Of a stretch of 64,000 bases of DNA, positions 1-10,990 are shown in pieces. Source of the DNA: Papio anubis (lineage: Eukaryota; Chordata; Mammalia; Primates; Cercopithecidae); contig NC_044977.1 in the NCBI RefSeq assembly GCF_008728515.1, positions 169,307,139-169,371,138 on the forward strand, in the 5' to 3' direction. The notes below the pieces were generated by a model that worked only from the letters and a program-made list of their open reading frames with translations, had not been told where the DNA came from and ran no database searches. The stretch's first letter is position 1, and each line of letters starts with the position of its first letter. A program made the translations under genes and the position numbers.

Positions 1-210
1 CTTGCCAGCCATGTGAATGAGCCACTTTGAAAGAAGGTCTTCCAGCCTCTGTCATACTGTTCCAGGTGACACTATGTGGAGCAGAGATAAGCCACTTCCA
101 CTAAGTCCTGACCAAATTGTGGATCCATGGGCAAAATCAATGATTGTTGTTTAAATCATCAACTTTTGGAGTGGTTCGTTATGCAGAAGAGATTCCCATA
201 ACAATATCCA
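1..210 (+). mobile_element. ERVL-MaLR LTR, MLT1-type, 3' part (cut by window edge)
   Basis: Opens mid-element with CCAGCCATGTGAATGAGCCA, and later has GATTGTTGTTTAAA followed by a degraded 3' end. This matches the 3' half of the same LTR family that lies in reverse at 8416-8946. Old and diverged; the exact subfamily is not certain. Confidence 0.65.
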
Positions 211-535
211 AAGGTAAAAAGGTGTAAAGCAGCCTGGTGTTTAAAAATACGACACAAACATGGGCATGTTTATATATAACTCAGCTAGTAGGAAAAAAAA
301 CATAATAAGATGGGACCTGTTGAGAATGTTGAATCTGAGATGTGGAGTGGAGGGAAAAAGTTTAGTAAACAAACCATTAGTAGTGAAAATGTAATGAAGT
401 TGTACTATATATTCAACAATTCTTAGATTAATTATTATTCACGACTCTAACAGTTTCTAGATACAATGTTAAGGCATTTATATAACAAAGTTTTCTTGCT
501 GTAAAATACTAAATTCTTATTGAAAAGAAAATACT
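211..535. other. Intergenic gap, nothing recognised
   Basis: AT-rich single-copy-looking DNA between the LTR and the first Alu; no open frame or motif of note. Confidence 0.6.
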
Positions 536-844
536 GGCCAGGCATGGTGGTTCATGCCTGTAATCCCAGTCCCTCCCTTGTCTGTTTTGGGATGCCAAGG
601 CCAGAGAAATGCTTGAGCCCAGGAATTCAACCAGTCTGGGAGACATAGCAAGATCCTGCCTCTACAAAAATTTAAAAATTAGCCAGGTGTGATAGCACAC
701 ACCTGTGGTCCCAGCTACTCGGGAGGCTGAGGCAGAAGGATCGCTTGAGCCCAGGAAGTTGAGGCTGCAGCGAGCCATGTTCACCCCACTCCACTCCATT
801 CTGGGCAAAAGACTTAGATCTTGTCTCATTAAAAAAAAAAAAAG
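536..844 (+). mobile_element. Alu, old (AluJ-like)
   Basis: GGCCAGGCATGGTGG head, 'gagcccagg' in both arms, 'tctacaaaaa' in the middle, poly(A) at 831-844. The left arm carries a short insertion (569-580). The 'gcttgagcccagg' diagnostic suits AluJ. Confidence 0.9.
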
Positions 845-1417
845 ACGAATAATCTGCTGCTGTGTGTATGCCGTAGATAAAGCCCTGGTAGACAATTTCC
901 AAAAGAAATAAATTTATTGTTTTTACTACCAAAGTGGAAACACGATATAATTTCAGAAACAAATAAAAAACCCACCTGAATTATGTGGGAGATAAGTTCC
1001 CACATTCTCGGGACATCAAAATACATAATTCTGACCTATCATCAGTACCCTCGTTTTTCTCCCTAAACACACATTTCTAAGAGAACCAACCAGGAGTTTG
1101 TGAAAGATGTAAAATTTATGACTATTCTTTAAAGCTGACAACGTTATTTCCTACAAGCCTTAGGAGTGGTGGGTGCATGCTAATTTGAAAGATAAGGATT
1201 TAAAATGCAGTGAATTGATATGTCAAGATTGTTTCCTGAACTTGTGGGTCTCTTGCATGTTTTTTTAAATTCTTTGACACTAACCTAATGTGTGGTTGAA
1301 AACCAATATCCCCATGCAGCATGGGAATTTATATTACATTTAGCAGCTGGGAATGGAAGATTCCTGGGATGGGGATAGCTAGTGACAAGTAGCTTCTTTC
1401 TGCTCTCAGCTGATCTG
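845..1417. other. Intergenic gap, nothing recognised
   Basis: Single-copy-looking DNA before the CR1/L3 piece. Short open frames here are below chance-length significance. Confidence 0.6.
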
Positions 1418-1886
1418 ACTCCTCCTGGAATACTGTGTTCAGTTCCTGACACCATATTTTAGGAGAAACATAGACAAATTAGAGTACATTTGGAAGAGAG
1501 TGCCTTAAATGGCAAGGAAACACAAACCCATGTCATGTGAGGGACAAATGAAGAAAAAGGAGATACTAATTCAGGGAGGAACCAACTAATGGGGCATATT
1601 CAACATTTTTAAATAATAAAAGCCTTCCTGAAGAAGGGCTGTTGGCATTGTTCTGTAACCTCAAAAGCATATCAAGGGAAGAACTGGGAGGCAATTTTGG
1701 GGTGAAGAAAGTCAAAGCTGCCCAAAGATGCAATTGGCTATTAGAAGAGGTAGACAGTCCCTGTCACTGGAGGTATTCAAGCAATTTTTTAAAGAAAGAA
1801 TTCTAAATTTGATGATGGTCGGATTTGGCATCCTGCAAGGTTCTTTCCACTACTGTGAGAGCTTTGACGTCCTTCAGAGACTCCCA
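1418..1886 (+). mobile_element. CR1/L3 LINE fragment (3' region)
   Basis: Reads collinearly with the CR1/L3 3' end: 'tactgtgttcagttcctga', 'tttggaagagagtgcctta', 'ccatgtcatgtgaggga', then 'tgtcactggaggtattcaag' and a degraded tail. The order and spacing of these pieces fit one decayed LINE. Its 3' end is broken by the LTR at 1893. Confidence 0.7.
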
Positions 1887-1892
1887 TATCAT

Positions 1893-2358
1893 TGTAGCAG
1901 GACAAGCCACAGACAAAACTCCTCAGACACCGAGTTAAAGAAGGAAGGGGTTTATTCAGCTGGGGGCATTGGCAAGACTCCTGTCTCAAGAGTCGAGCTC
2001 CCCGAGTGAGCAATTCCTGTCCCTTTTAAGGGCTCACAACTCTTAAGTGGGTGCGTGTGAGAGGGTCGTGGTCAATTGAGCAAGCAGGGGGGTACGTGAC
2101 TGGGGGCTGAATGCACCAGTAATTAGATCGGAACAAAATAGGTTAGGGATTTTCACAGTGCATTTCTATACAATGTCTGTAATCTATAGATAACAGAACC
2201 GATTAGATCACCGGTCGATCTTTAACTACCAGGCCCAGGCTGGGTGTGGTGCCAGGCTGTCTGCTTGTGGATTTCATTTCTGCCTTTCAGTTTTTACTTT
2301 TTCTTTCTTTGGAGGCAGAAATTGGGCATAAGACAATACGAGGGGTGGTCTCCTCCCT
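1893..2358 (-). mobile_element. Solo endogenous-retrovirus LTR, reverse orientation, family not named
   Basis: Read on the - strand: TTAAAAGG-type TATA region (about 2027), then an AATAAA poly(A) signal within the segment that reads 'tttatt' on + (1950-1955), then a short U5 ending ...CTACA at 1893. The direct repeat TATCAT lies on both sides (1887-1892 and 2359-2364), fitting a 6-bp target duplication. I recognise the sequence as a common primate solo LTR but cannot assign its Repbase name. No internal viral genes are present. Confidence 0.7.
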
Positions 2359-3141
2359 TATCATCACCCCTGGGAGCCACCAGGTATAGTCTCATATGAG
2401 CTAATAAAACAACCCCTTTCCTTTTTCCCACTTCTTGCTTCCAGAAGTGGCAGCATTTTCTGGAGCCTCCAAAGCCTATGAAATCCCCAGAAGTAATCTG
2501 TTCTCTACCACTGGCTAAAAGGGGCCTATCTCACCCCCGAATGATCAGCCCCAAATAGTTCTGCACGAATGCCACCAAGCTGCACCACCAGCCAAGCCAC
2601 TGATAGTGCTGGGGCTACTTCCCACTCTCTGTCAGTTCCCTCAACATGGCAATGCCTGGCTTCTTCCCTTTTATGTGTTACACTGTGCAATTGTCAAACA
2701 GATTTTGTGGGCATATGGCTGTTAGTCCTTAGTCATAGACCTTCTTCCCCTTGGACCATAAAAGTCTACTGGAGTTGAATTGAAATAATCAGAAAGCAAC
2801 AGATTTTATGACTTGCCTAAAATTACCTTTATCCAGTGATACGCTTGTCATCCCTAAGCAATCTTCTATGCCTCCAACCTCTTTTTCCTTAGGATCTTTC
2901 TTCTCAGGACAATGCTTGGCTCCTCATTTAAATAGGCCACTCCTCCTTAAGAGCTTGCTCTACCACCCTTAGTACATACCTGACATTCTGAATCATAGGT
3001 TGAGACAAATTAGACTCAAGCTGTAGCCTTTCCTTTTTGTTTTTCCCCTATCTGCCCTCCCTGCAATATGATTCTGTGACTGAGGGTTAAGAGCAGAGAA
3101 AGAAGAAAATAAAAATAATAGATTAAAAAATGGGTTATGGA
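2359..3141. other. Intergenic gap, nothing recognised
   Basis: Pyrimidine-leaning, single-copy-looking DNA. A 69-codon frame at 2569-2778 shows no protein-like pattern. Confidence 0.6.
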
Positions 3142-3436
3142 GACCAGGTACAGTGGCTCACACCTGTAATCCTAGAACTTTGGGAGGCCAAGGTGGGCAG
3201 AACACTTGAGGTCAGGACTTTGAGACCAGCCTGGCCAATACAGGGAAACCCTGTCTTTACCAAAATATACGAAAATTACCTGGGAGTGGTGGTCCACACC
3301 TGTAGTCCCAGCAGGCTGAGGCAGGAGAATCACTTGAACTCAGGAGGCAGAGGTTGCAGTGAGCCAAGATCGCGCCACTGCACACCAACCTGGGTGACAG
3401 AGTGAGACCCTGTCTCAAAAAAAAAAAAAAAAAAAT
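3142..3436 (+). mobile_element. AluS-like element
   Basis: Full length: degenerate GACCAGGTACAGTGG head, 'gaggtcaggactttgagacc', 'cgcgccactgcac', A-tail of 20 bases. Confidence 0.93.
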
Positions 3437-3502
3437 GTTCACACAAGGGGAAAGGAAAAGAATTATGTGATGTGGATGGCTTAATTAAAAATGTTGAGTG
3501 GA

Positions 3503-3796
3503 GGCCGGGCGCGGTGGCTCAAGCCTGTAATCCCAGCACTTTGGGAGGCTGAGACGGGCGGATCACGAGGTCAGGAGATCGAGACCATCCTGGCTAACAC
3601 GGTGAAACCCCGTCTCTACTAAAAAATACAAAAAACTAGCCAGGCGAGGTGGCGGGCGCCTGTAGTCCCAGCTACTCAGGAGGCTGAGGCAGGAGAATGG
3701 CGTAAACCTGGGAGGCTGAGCTCGCAGTGAGCTGAGATCCGGCCACTGCATTCCAGCCTGGGTGACACAGTGAGACTCTGTCTCAAAAAAAAAAAA
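3503..3796 (+). mobile_element. Young AluY with Old World monkey (AluYR-type) variants
   Basis: Full length with a clean target duplication, AAAAATGTTGAGTGGA at 3487-3502 and 3792-3807. Diagnostic bases are 'ctcaagcctgtaatcc', 'ggcgaggtggcgggcgcc' and 'gagatccggccactgca'. I recall these as typical of macaque/baboon AluY lineages. Confidence 0.95.
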
Positions 3797-3807
3797 TGTT
3801 GAGTGGA

Positions 3808-4759
3808 GTTCAAAAATAATTAAGTGTGATGTTTATACTCTAAATAGTATAACTGAAAGAAATGCTCCTGTAACTTAGCAGTGACAATGTAATTGGTCAC
3901 TTGTCATAAGTTTTTGATGAAAATCTCATTCACAAATCAGGAACAAAATATTCAATAGCTTGCTGATAGTATTTGGAAAACAATTTTTCATACTCATTCA
4001 ATGCTAATTATAAACTTGGAGAGTCAAATTAAGAATATATTGTATATACACTGAATAAAGATATTTACACATACACAATGTGGGTCAACTGATACTCTCC
4101 AACTTCTGAGGTAAAAGTAGCTTGTTACCAGTGTCCTTGGCAAAGTCATGCTGAGGACTGATGGAAGGGACAGTGTATGTTTGCCCTCCACTCTGAACAA
4201 GAAGAGAGATCAAGCGGATTTAGCTCTTTCATGTGAACTTTCCTTAGAGGTGCACAACTCCTCAGGGATGTAGTTTGGGAGCAGGCTGGGGGAAAAGAGG
4301 TCAACAGTTTGACTTCTTACGTATTCTTCACAGCATATCGTAGTGGGCCTCTTTCTCTTGCCTGTACAACAGAGAGAAATGACAGGAATTAATAAGAAAG
4401 CTAATACTCTACTCACTCTAAGCCTCTGAAGAAGAATTCAGGTATTTACTTTGGCTCTCTGAGGCCAGTCTAATGAAAGTTGAGCCTGGTACAGGATTGA
4501 ACACATCAACTATTAAGCAAATGGAAGAATTAGAGGCAGGATATCAGTTATAATCAGAAGCTCAAAGCTCAGAAGCTAGGTTAAAGCAGAGATGATGAGC
4601 AACGGCACGAGTGAAGCTCATCCCAGTTAGCAAGTCCAAGATAGTTAGAAGTAGAGTGTGAAACTATGTTTGTGAACGTGGAGTTCTGATGACAAAAGCG
4701 CAAGAGGAATGGAAATGCATGGCTTGGATCACACTTTAAGAAAAAAATTTGCCTATCCA
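3808..4759. other. Intergenic gap, nothing recognised
   Basis: AT-rich, with no repeat I can name. A - strand 68-codon frame at 4210-4416 is unremarkable. Confidence 0.6.
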
Positions 4760-5172
4760 CTGTGAGGAGTCCAAGTTAGCTGCTGTCAACTGGCAGCTCT
4801 TAGTGCCCTCAGGACCCATTTTAGCTTTTGATCCACGGACATGCTCTCCCTAGGCATCCCAGCAAATGACAGAACATGATGGGAGCAGTACAAACTGGCA
4901 ATTTCTGCCCAGTGCTTATGGGCAATCTTTGCACTGGAACTTCGTTAGGCTGGACGAGACTTCCTCAGCACTGCACTTCAGCATGAGGCTCCTCCTACAC
5001 ACTTCTTCCTCCTTTCTCTCTTTTCACAGCTATCAAACCTGTATTATAGCCTGAAGGATTTCCCTGCCTACTCCTGCTTCCTTTCCCCTTTATCATTCAT
5101 ATATAAATACGTACATTTCTTGCACATCTAACTGCATCTTGGTGCCTACCTCCTGGAGGACTCAGCCAATAC
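4760..5172 (+). mobile_element. Possible old LTR fragment
   Basis: Resembles a decayed LTR: 'atgacagaacatgatggg' near the start, a TATAAATA-like signal at 5102-5108 and 'ctcctggaggactcagcca' at the end. No clear target duplication, so the call is weak. Confidence 0.35.
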
Positions 5173-5174
5173 AA

Positions 5175-5400
5175 GGGGGGTTGCTGATGTTCAGGTTTGG
5201 ATCATAATCCAGAAAGACACAGTCCCAAACGCCATAATCCCAAATGTTGAAGCCCTCAAAGATCAACATCCTTAGACATAAGATGGGAAAATGTAGTAAG
5301 AAGTGCTCGTGTTGATGTATATCAAATAACAGAAGAATTTCAAAAAGAGCAGGGCCACATAGAAAATGATTGTGAATGTATTTTTGGAGGAGAGCTATGT

Positions 5401-5432
<32 letters not shown>

Positions 5433-6464
5433 CAGCTATTCGTTGTGATGCAAGACTTCAAACTATAGTTAATGATTGTGAAAGTCAGCCCGGTCTTCTG
5501 GGACTATATCTGTGCAATTACCCATAATCTATCCTTGTGATACACTGTTTCATATGTTGAATTTTCTTTGACTTCCTGGGCTCAAGCAATCCTCCCACCT
5601 CAGCCCCCTGAGTTGATGGTATGGGTGAGCCACTGCCTCTTTCTTCTTATTTTAAGTTTTTTTCCCCTATTATTTTAAATTGTCAACTTTTTTTTTTTTT
5701 TTTTTTTGACAATTTGCTATGCTATGTATTTCATCTTGGCATCATCTCCAATACTTGAGGTATAAATTGTGTAGAGACTTTTAGAGAGTTCTAATTTGTT
5801 TTATGCATCTTTTGCAAATTTGACTCCATGAGAGTGAATTACTACGATGATTTGCATGTAAGTATTGTTCATGTAGGTAAAAACATTGAAACTTCCTTAA
5901 TAAATGAAAAGATGCCTTTTTTTTTGTACATTTGATTTGCAAAAAGTAAAATTTCCCAAGATCTCAGCTCTTTGGGCAACTGCATATGTGGTGGTGACCC
6001 ACTGAGGTTTTTGACTGATTTCTTCAAAAGATTTAGGTATTTGTCATGGTATTTCAGGATGACCACAATAATTCAGCTTGGTGCCCTCACTTACCAACCA
6101 TAGTGATATGTTTACACATTCCCTTCTTTGACCTATTTATTTATGAATAATAAGGCTTGTCTGCTCATAACTGTGATACTCATGTGACTGTCATTAGTAC
6201 ACCTGAGTGTTGCAAAAATATGTATTGCCTATTTTATTGTTAAACTGGCCTATGAAGTGCTCTGTTGTATTTTTATGTTTCTCAAATAAATCCCCCTTTT
6301 AAAATGTAAATAAATGTTTTATTTTTTTCAGAATTATATTCTTGAGATTTTGATCTTTCTGGGTTGTGATTTTCAGGATTTTGGACTTTAGAGATTTTAG
6401 TCTTTTAGGATTTTTGGGATTACGGCATTTGGAATTGTCTTTTGAGATTATGATCAGCTCCCCC
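5175..6464. mobile_element. DNA-transposon fossil with long imperfect inverted ends (MULE/Ricksha-like guess)
   Basis: The left end (GGGGGG at 5175, then 'gctgat', 'catcataatc'-like, 'aaagaca', 'ccaaacgccataatccca') is mirrored by the right end read on the - strand: 'gggggagctgat', 'cataatctcaaaagaca', 'ccaaatgccgtaatccca'. Matching continues for about 60 bp with one gap. The interior is AT-rich with no intact transposase, and holds an A29 tract (5402-5430) and an Alu scrap (5573-5635). Long internally repetitive ends suggest a Mutator-type element such as Ricksha, but the name is inference from memory. Confidence 0.55.
5573..5635 (-). mobile_element. Alu fragment
   Basis: 'cctgggctcaagcaatcctc' and 'tgagccactgcct' are reverse-strand Alu left-arm pieces, with the sequence between them partly deleted. 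Confidence 0.65.
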
Positions 6465-6917
6465 AGAATTTGAGGATACAACCTGACTAGAACCAGGCTA
6501 GTAAGATAAATCATCAACTGGGGGCCTTGACACTTGGCTTCTCTGATAGTGCTGGTTTTTCATTTGACCCTGGTTTGCATATTAATCCCAGAGACTTTAA
6601 ACAAATGACTTACCTACAGAGTCCTCATAGTAAGCCCTGGTCAAAAGAAAAACAGAATAGAAAGCAAAAGAGAAAAGAGTCTTTATTCTTTTCCATTCAT
6701 ATAAGTTGTGCCTTCCTCTGGATATGTAGGTATACTAAAAATCATTGAATTATATACTTTAAATTGGTGAATTGTATGGTCTGTGAATTATATCTCATAA
6801 AGCTGTTATTTAAAAATTGTACACTTCCTAGTATAGAAGGTAGTACTAAGATATATGTGAAAGAAAATAAAAGCAATAAGATAATGACAGCCAAAAAAAA
6901 AAAAAAAAGTTTTTTCA
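6465..6917. other. Intergenic gap with an A-run
   Basis: AT-rich. The A-run at 6892-6908 could be the tail of an unrecognised retro-element, but no clear body precedes it. Confidence 0.5.
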
Positions 6918-7213
6918 GACTCAGCATGGTAGCTCACACCTGTAATCCCAGCACTTTGGGAGGCTGAGGTGGGAGGATTACTTGAGGTCAGGAGTTTGAA
7001 CTAGTGAAACCCAACATGGTGAAACTCCGTCTCTACTAAAAACACAAAAGTTAGTTGTTGGGCCTGGTTGTGGGCGCCTGTAGTCCCAGCTACTCAGGAG
7101 GCTGAGGCAGGAAAACCACTTGAACCCAGGAGGCGGAGGTTGCAGTGAGCTGGGATTGCACTACGGGACTCCAGCCTGGGCAACAGAGCAAGGGTCCATC
7201 TAAAAAATAAAAA
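6918..7213 (+). mobile_element. Alu, AluS-like, decayed
   Basis: 'tcacacctgtaatcccagca', 'ctgaggcaggaaaaccactt' and 'actccagcctgggcaacaga' are in order; ends in a short TAAAAAATAAAAA tail. A separate A-run (6892-6908) lies just before it. Confidence 0.9.
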
Positions 7214-8415
7214 TGTTTTCTCATTTGGTCATATTTAAAAAGATTTCACATTTTTTCTTTCTAGAGCCTGCAGAGAAGGCCAGAGGGTTCATGAAATATT
7301 GGAAAATATTCTTAGTATAGTTTCTGAATTCATAAAACATAGTAAAGAGCTTATGTATTCTTTGAAACGGTTGTTGATATGAAGGACGTGAAACAGTTAC
7401 ACCCATCTCCACAATTCTGTAGTTTGGGGAAATGGCAGCTGAAAAAGCAGGTATATATTTATTAATTCAACCAACCCTTCGGGGATGCTTTTTCTTTTTA
7501 CTAATGTGTAGATGTGGAGATAAATAAGGTATGGTGTATGCCGTTCAGAAGTCACAGCAAAGTAAAGAATGCAGGCTTTTAAACAGTGTAACGTACAGGG
7601 AGACATGCTGTGTGGCTGACCTAGAAGACTATTTGCAAGAGAAAGCGGCAAACTCAAGTGAGAGAATTACACCTAGACTTGAGGGTGAGATGATCTCCCA
7701 CTTACCAAAGCACCAGGTAGACTAGTAGCTCACACTTCTATTGTACTTACTTTGCTTCACGTCTATTCAAGTTGCATACATATATTAACTCATTTAATCT
7801 TCCCTCTGACCCTATATAAGAATTGGCCATTCAAATAAGCCCCATTTGTAGGGGAGAACTCTGAGACAGTAAGAAGTTAAGCCACTTGCTCATGGTCACA
7901 TAAGCAGCAGTGGAGCCAGGATCTAGAAACCAGACAGCTCAGTTCCAAAGCATTTCTGCAATGCCCAGGAAAGGCACCAACCAGGGCAAGGCTTATTCCA
8001 TCTGTTTCTTTCTGAGGTTTCTCCATGTTAAGGTTTCTCCATATTTTTATTTATTGCACTAATAGTATTATAATAACTACAACAAAGAAAACCTCAACTA
8101 CAATCTCATTGCTCAACAAATCTCTGATTCTTTCCTTTCTGTTTGGTTAGCCCTCTCCAGAGCCAATTCTTCCTTTCTTCCTCCTGTGTTGTCTAAAGAC
8201 ATCCCCTCAGAACCACTTTTCTTTTTTTTTTGCTGGCCTGTGCTGTCTCTTGAGATCCTTTACTTATGTCTCAGTACCTCCTTGAGCCTCTATGTTTGTA
8301 GTTACTGGGAAGTTAGATGCAATAGTCCATTTCAGGAGTCAGTGGGACTCCTCGCCCTGGAAGAACTACCACGACAGCAACCTCCTTGGGGAACTTCATC
8401 ATTAGTGAGCAGAGA
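7214..8415. other. Intergenic DNA around one MIR
   Basis: Apart from the MIR at 7735-7950 I recognise nothing. A T-run at 8219-8230 is short. Confidence 0.6.
7735..7950 (-). mobile_element. MIR SINE
   Basis: Reverse MIR consensus: 'ttaactcatttaatcttccc', 'gccccatttgtaggggag', 'agaagttaagccacttgct' and 'tggagccaggatctagaaac' in the usual order. Confidence 0.8.
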
Positions 8416-8946
8416 GCATGGTGTAGTAGTCATCCATTGATGCATAACAAATTACCCTCAAAACTTAGTGACTGAAAACAACAAACATGATCTCCAGGTT
8501 CCAGAGTGGCTTAGCTGGGTGTTTCTGGCTCAAGGTCTTTCAAGAGGTTGCAGTTAAGATGTTGATCGGGGCTTCATCGTCTGAAGGCTTAGCTAAGGTT
8601 GAAGGATCTGCTTTCAAGTTTACACAGGTGGATGTTAGCAAATCTTCTTTTTTAGTCACATGGGCCTCTCCATACGGCTGCTCACTATATGGCAGCTAGC
8701 TTTCCCGAGAGTCAGTGACAGCAGAGAGATAGAGAGAGAGAGAGAGAAAGAGAGACAGAGAGCGAGAGGAAGCACATCAACGTGTGCACAACCAAGATGG
8801 AAGTCCTAAACTAATCTTGGAAGTGACATACCCTCACTTCTCACAGCATTATACCAAACCTAGCATGACGTAGGAGGGGATTACACAAGGGTGTGAATAC
8901 CAAGAGGCAGGGATCAGTGGGACATCTTAGAGACTGATTACCATAC
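8416..8946 (-). mobile_element. ERVL-MaLR LTR, MLT1-type, nearly full length
   Basis: On the - strand this is a MaLR LTR: it begins near 8946 ('tggtaatcagtctctaagat'), has 'ggtattcacacccttgtgta' and a GA/CT-rich stretch, and ends with 'gtttgttgttttcagtcac' and 'gcatcaatgg'. It is the same family as 1-210. Reading + it can be mistaken for a gene because of one 70-codon open frame. Confidence 0.7.
8720..8772 (+). repeat. (GA)n-rich simple repeat inside the LTR
   Basis: About 50 bp almost entirely of GA/AG steps with rare C and T. The parent LTR family is naturally GA-rich here, so this is a local expansion. Confidence 0.85.
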
Positions 8947-9889
8947 TCGGGCAATGTCTAGGGGTGAGAGGAGCAGCCACACTTCTATGTTTGCATCTTA
9001 ATTTACATGAATGGCAGCCCCTGACATTTTGCAATATACAAAATATACGATCATACATAGTGGTCCAGGTAGCAGTTCCTGAACAAGTGGGGAAGTCAGG
9101 GGAATTTGTCCTCAGTACGCTTCTATTCCCTGTGAGAACTTCATTTATTTGTTTATTTATGAAACAAACACTTTTTTTTTAAAGCATCTGGTTGTATCTT
9201 TGTGTTGGTACTGAACTAGGTAGGTAATGGGGTTACAGTTCTAACGGAGTTTCAATTTTCCTATACCACTGTTGCCCTTAAGTATCCAAAACATTTGGGG
9301 TGACTACAGCCTCCCTCAAGCCAGACAGTACGCAACAGATCATTGTTTTCTATCCCATTCTCTCAGGGCCCTAATCTTTGGAAAACCTGAGCTAATATGA
9401 TGTTTCTTTCAAAGGGTATAATATAAATATGTAACAACCCCTGATAATTGGGTGCCTAACAAGAAAAGAAGTTGCCTAAACAAGCAGCAGGGCTCTACCA
9501 GTATAATGCTGCTGCTAAAATTCAGCACAGTTCGCCTGAGAGCGGTCTTTTCTATCACCCATCCATCCAGTCAAACTGGAAAACTAACTGTGGCTGTACT
9601 TACTCACGAAGTTGGCAGGAGCAACGTTTTAAGAAGGACCCTTCAAAAAACATTCCCATTTGCCAGTTTCAGGGGGAAAAATGTAGGCTCTAAATTAAAG
9701 CTCAGAAATAAAAAATGTAAGAAAGGAGTGAGTTCATGATGACAGACTGATGGACCAGAGCAGAAAATATAAGGAAGGTGAGCTATTTGTCTCGGAGACC
9801 AAGTGTGCGCCACAGAAGAGACAAATGGAGAAAATCAAATAAATATTTATGTTTGTAACACCAGACTTATGGTAAAGTGTCCTTAAGTT
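8947..9889. other. Intergenic gap, nothing recognised
   Basis: Single-copy-looking. Two overlapping frames of 95 and 73 codons start at 9452 and 9472; neither resembles a known protein. Confidence 0.55.
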
Positions 9890-10125
9890 CAGACTCCAGA
9901 GTCAAACTGCTGATTTCAAGTCAGCTCTGCTCCTCACTAGCTATATGATGTGGGTGAGTGACTTAATCCCTCTGTACCTCAGTATTCTTATCTGTACAGT
10001 GGGGTTGACTGCATAAAACCAACCTATGTGGTGGTTGTGACCCAGTATAACTGAAGTGCTTAGCATGCTGTGTAGCATAAATTAAGAACACGGTAAGCAC
10101 TAATTATTATTACTGAAGAAATCAG
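9890..10125 (+). mobile_element. MIR SINE
   Basis: Forward MIR: 'ctccagagtcaaactgctga', 'cctcagtattcttatctgta', 'cagtggggttgactgc', 'agtgcttagcatgctgtgta' and 'cggtaagcactaattattat'. Confidence 0.85.
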
Positions 10126-10164
10126 AACAATACCTACTATGTCATCAACTGAAAGAGACCAACT

Positions 10165-10870
10165 TCATTCACTCGATCATTATCTATTGAATATATACAG
10201 CACTGAACCCCAGACGACAAAATCCTTTTTCTCAAGGTGCTTTTATGTGGGAGGGCCGGGAGAAGGAGGAAAAAGAAAGCAGAAGGGGGAAACTAATAAA
10301 TAAGTAAAAAAATGTATTATGTCAGGTGGTGATCATGGAGAAAAATAAAGCAGAGGATATGGATAGGAAGTTCTGGGGGAGGAGTGGGAGGAAAGAATGT
10401 TCTAGACAGAGGAAATAGCAAGTACACAGGTCTTGAGGCTGAGGAATGCTTGGTGTGTCTGTCCATAACTACAAGGCGGGTGTGGCTGGAAGGAGAGGAG
10501 GATGGAGTGAAATCGTACAGCTTGAGGTCAGAGGAATCCTGCCTGGGAATGGTGGGCAGATCATGCAGGGCATGTGTCCATATTCAGCACTTTGGCCGTT
10601 GCTGTATGATGGGAAGCCACTGGAATTTTTGAGAAGAGAGACATAATCTAATCTTTGTTTTTTAAGGACAGTCAGCTGTGTGTAGGTGTGGGGGAGGGAG
10701 GGGCGGAGAGTGGGAGGTAGACAGATCAGGTAGGACATAATTATTGAGAGATGATGGCTTAGACCAGGACACCAGCAGTGGGGAGGGGAGTGAGGAGTGG
10801 ACATTTTCACCGTATATTTGTGAAAGCAGAGTCAACAGAATTTGCTGACGAATATGATGCTTAGTGTAAA
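10165..10870 (-). mobile_element. L2 LINE fragment
   Basis: Reverse L2 3' region: 'cattcactcgatcattatct', 'gtcaggtggtgatcatggag', 'agcaagtacacaggtcttga', 'gatgggaagccactggaatt' and 'gagagatgatggcttagacc'. It is collinear with the copy at 44845-45770. Confidence 0.75.
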
Positions 10871-10904
10871 GCAGAGAAGGTTCAGAGATAGGGAAGTTCT
10901 GAGG

Positions 10905-10990
10905 ACAAGGATTTTTCTCTTTTATTCAATGTCATATACCTACCACCTAGACAGTGCCTGGCATCAATAAATGTTCCTTGAATAAACGAA
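10905..10990 (+). mobile_element. L2 3'-end fragment
   Basis: 'cagtgcctggcatcaataaa' plus 'tgttccttgaataaac' is the L2 3' terminus, in the opposite orientation to the neighbour just upstream. Confidence 0.6.

Noticed and set aside
5402..5430. A29 tract as the tail of a processed pseudogene
   Set aside because: The sequence before it belongs to the inverted-end element and shows no mRNA-like coding text.
8487..8699. 70-codon + strand frame
   Set aside because: Lies within a reverse MaLR LTR and has no protein-family signal.
9452..9739. 95-codon + strand frame
   Set aside because: No recognisable domain, an overlapping alternative frame of similar length, and no promoter or splice context.
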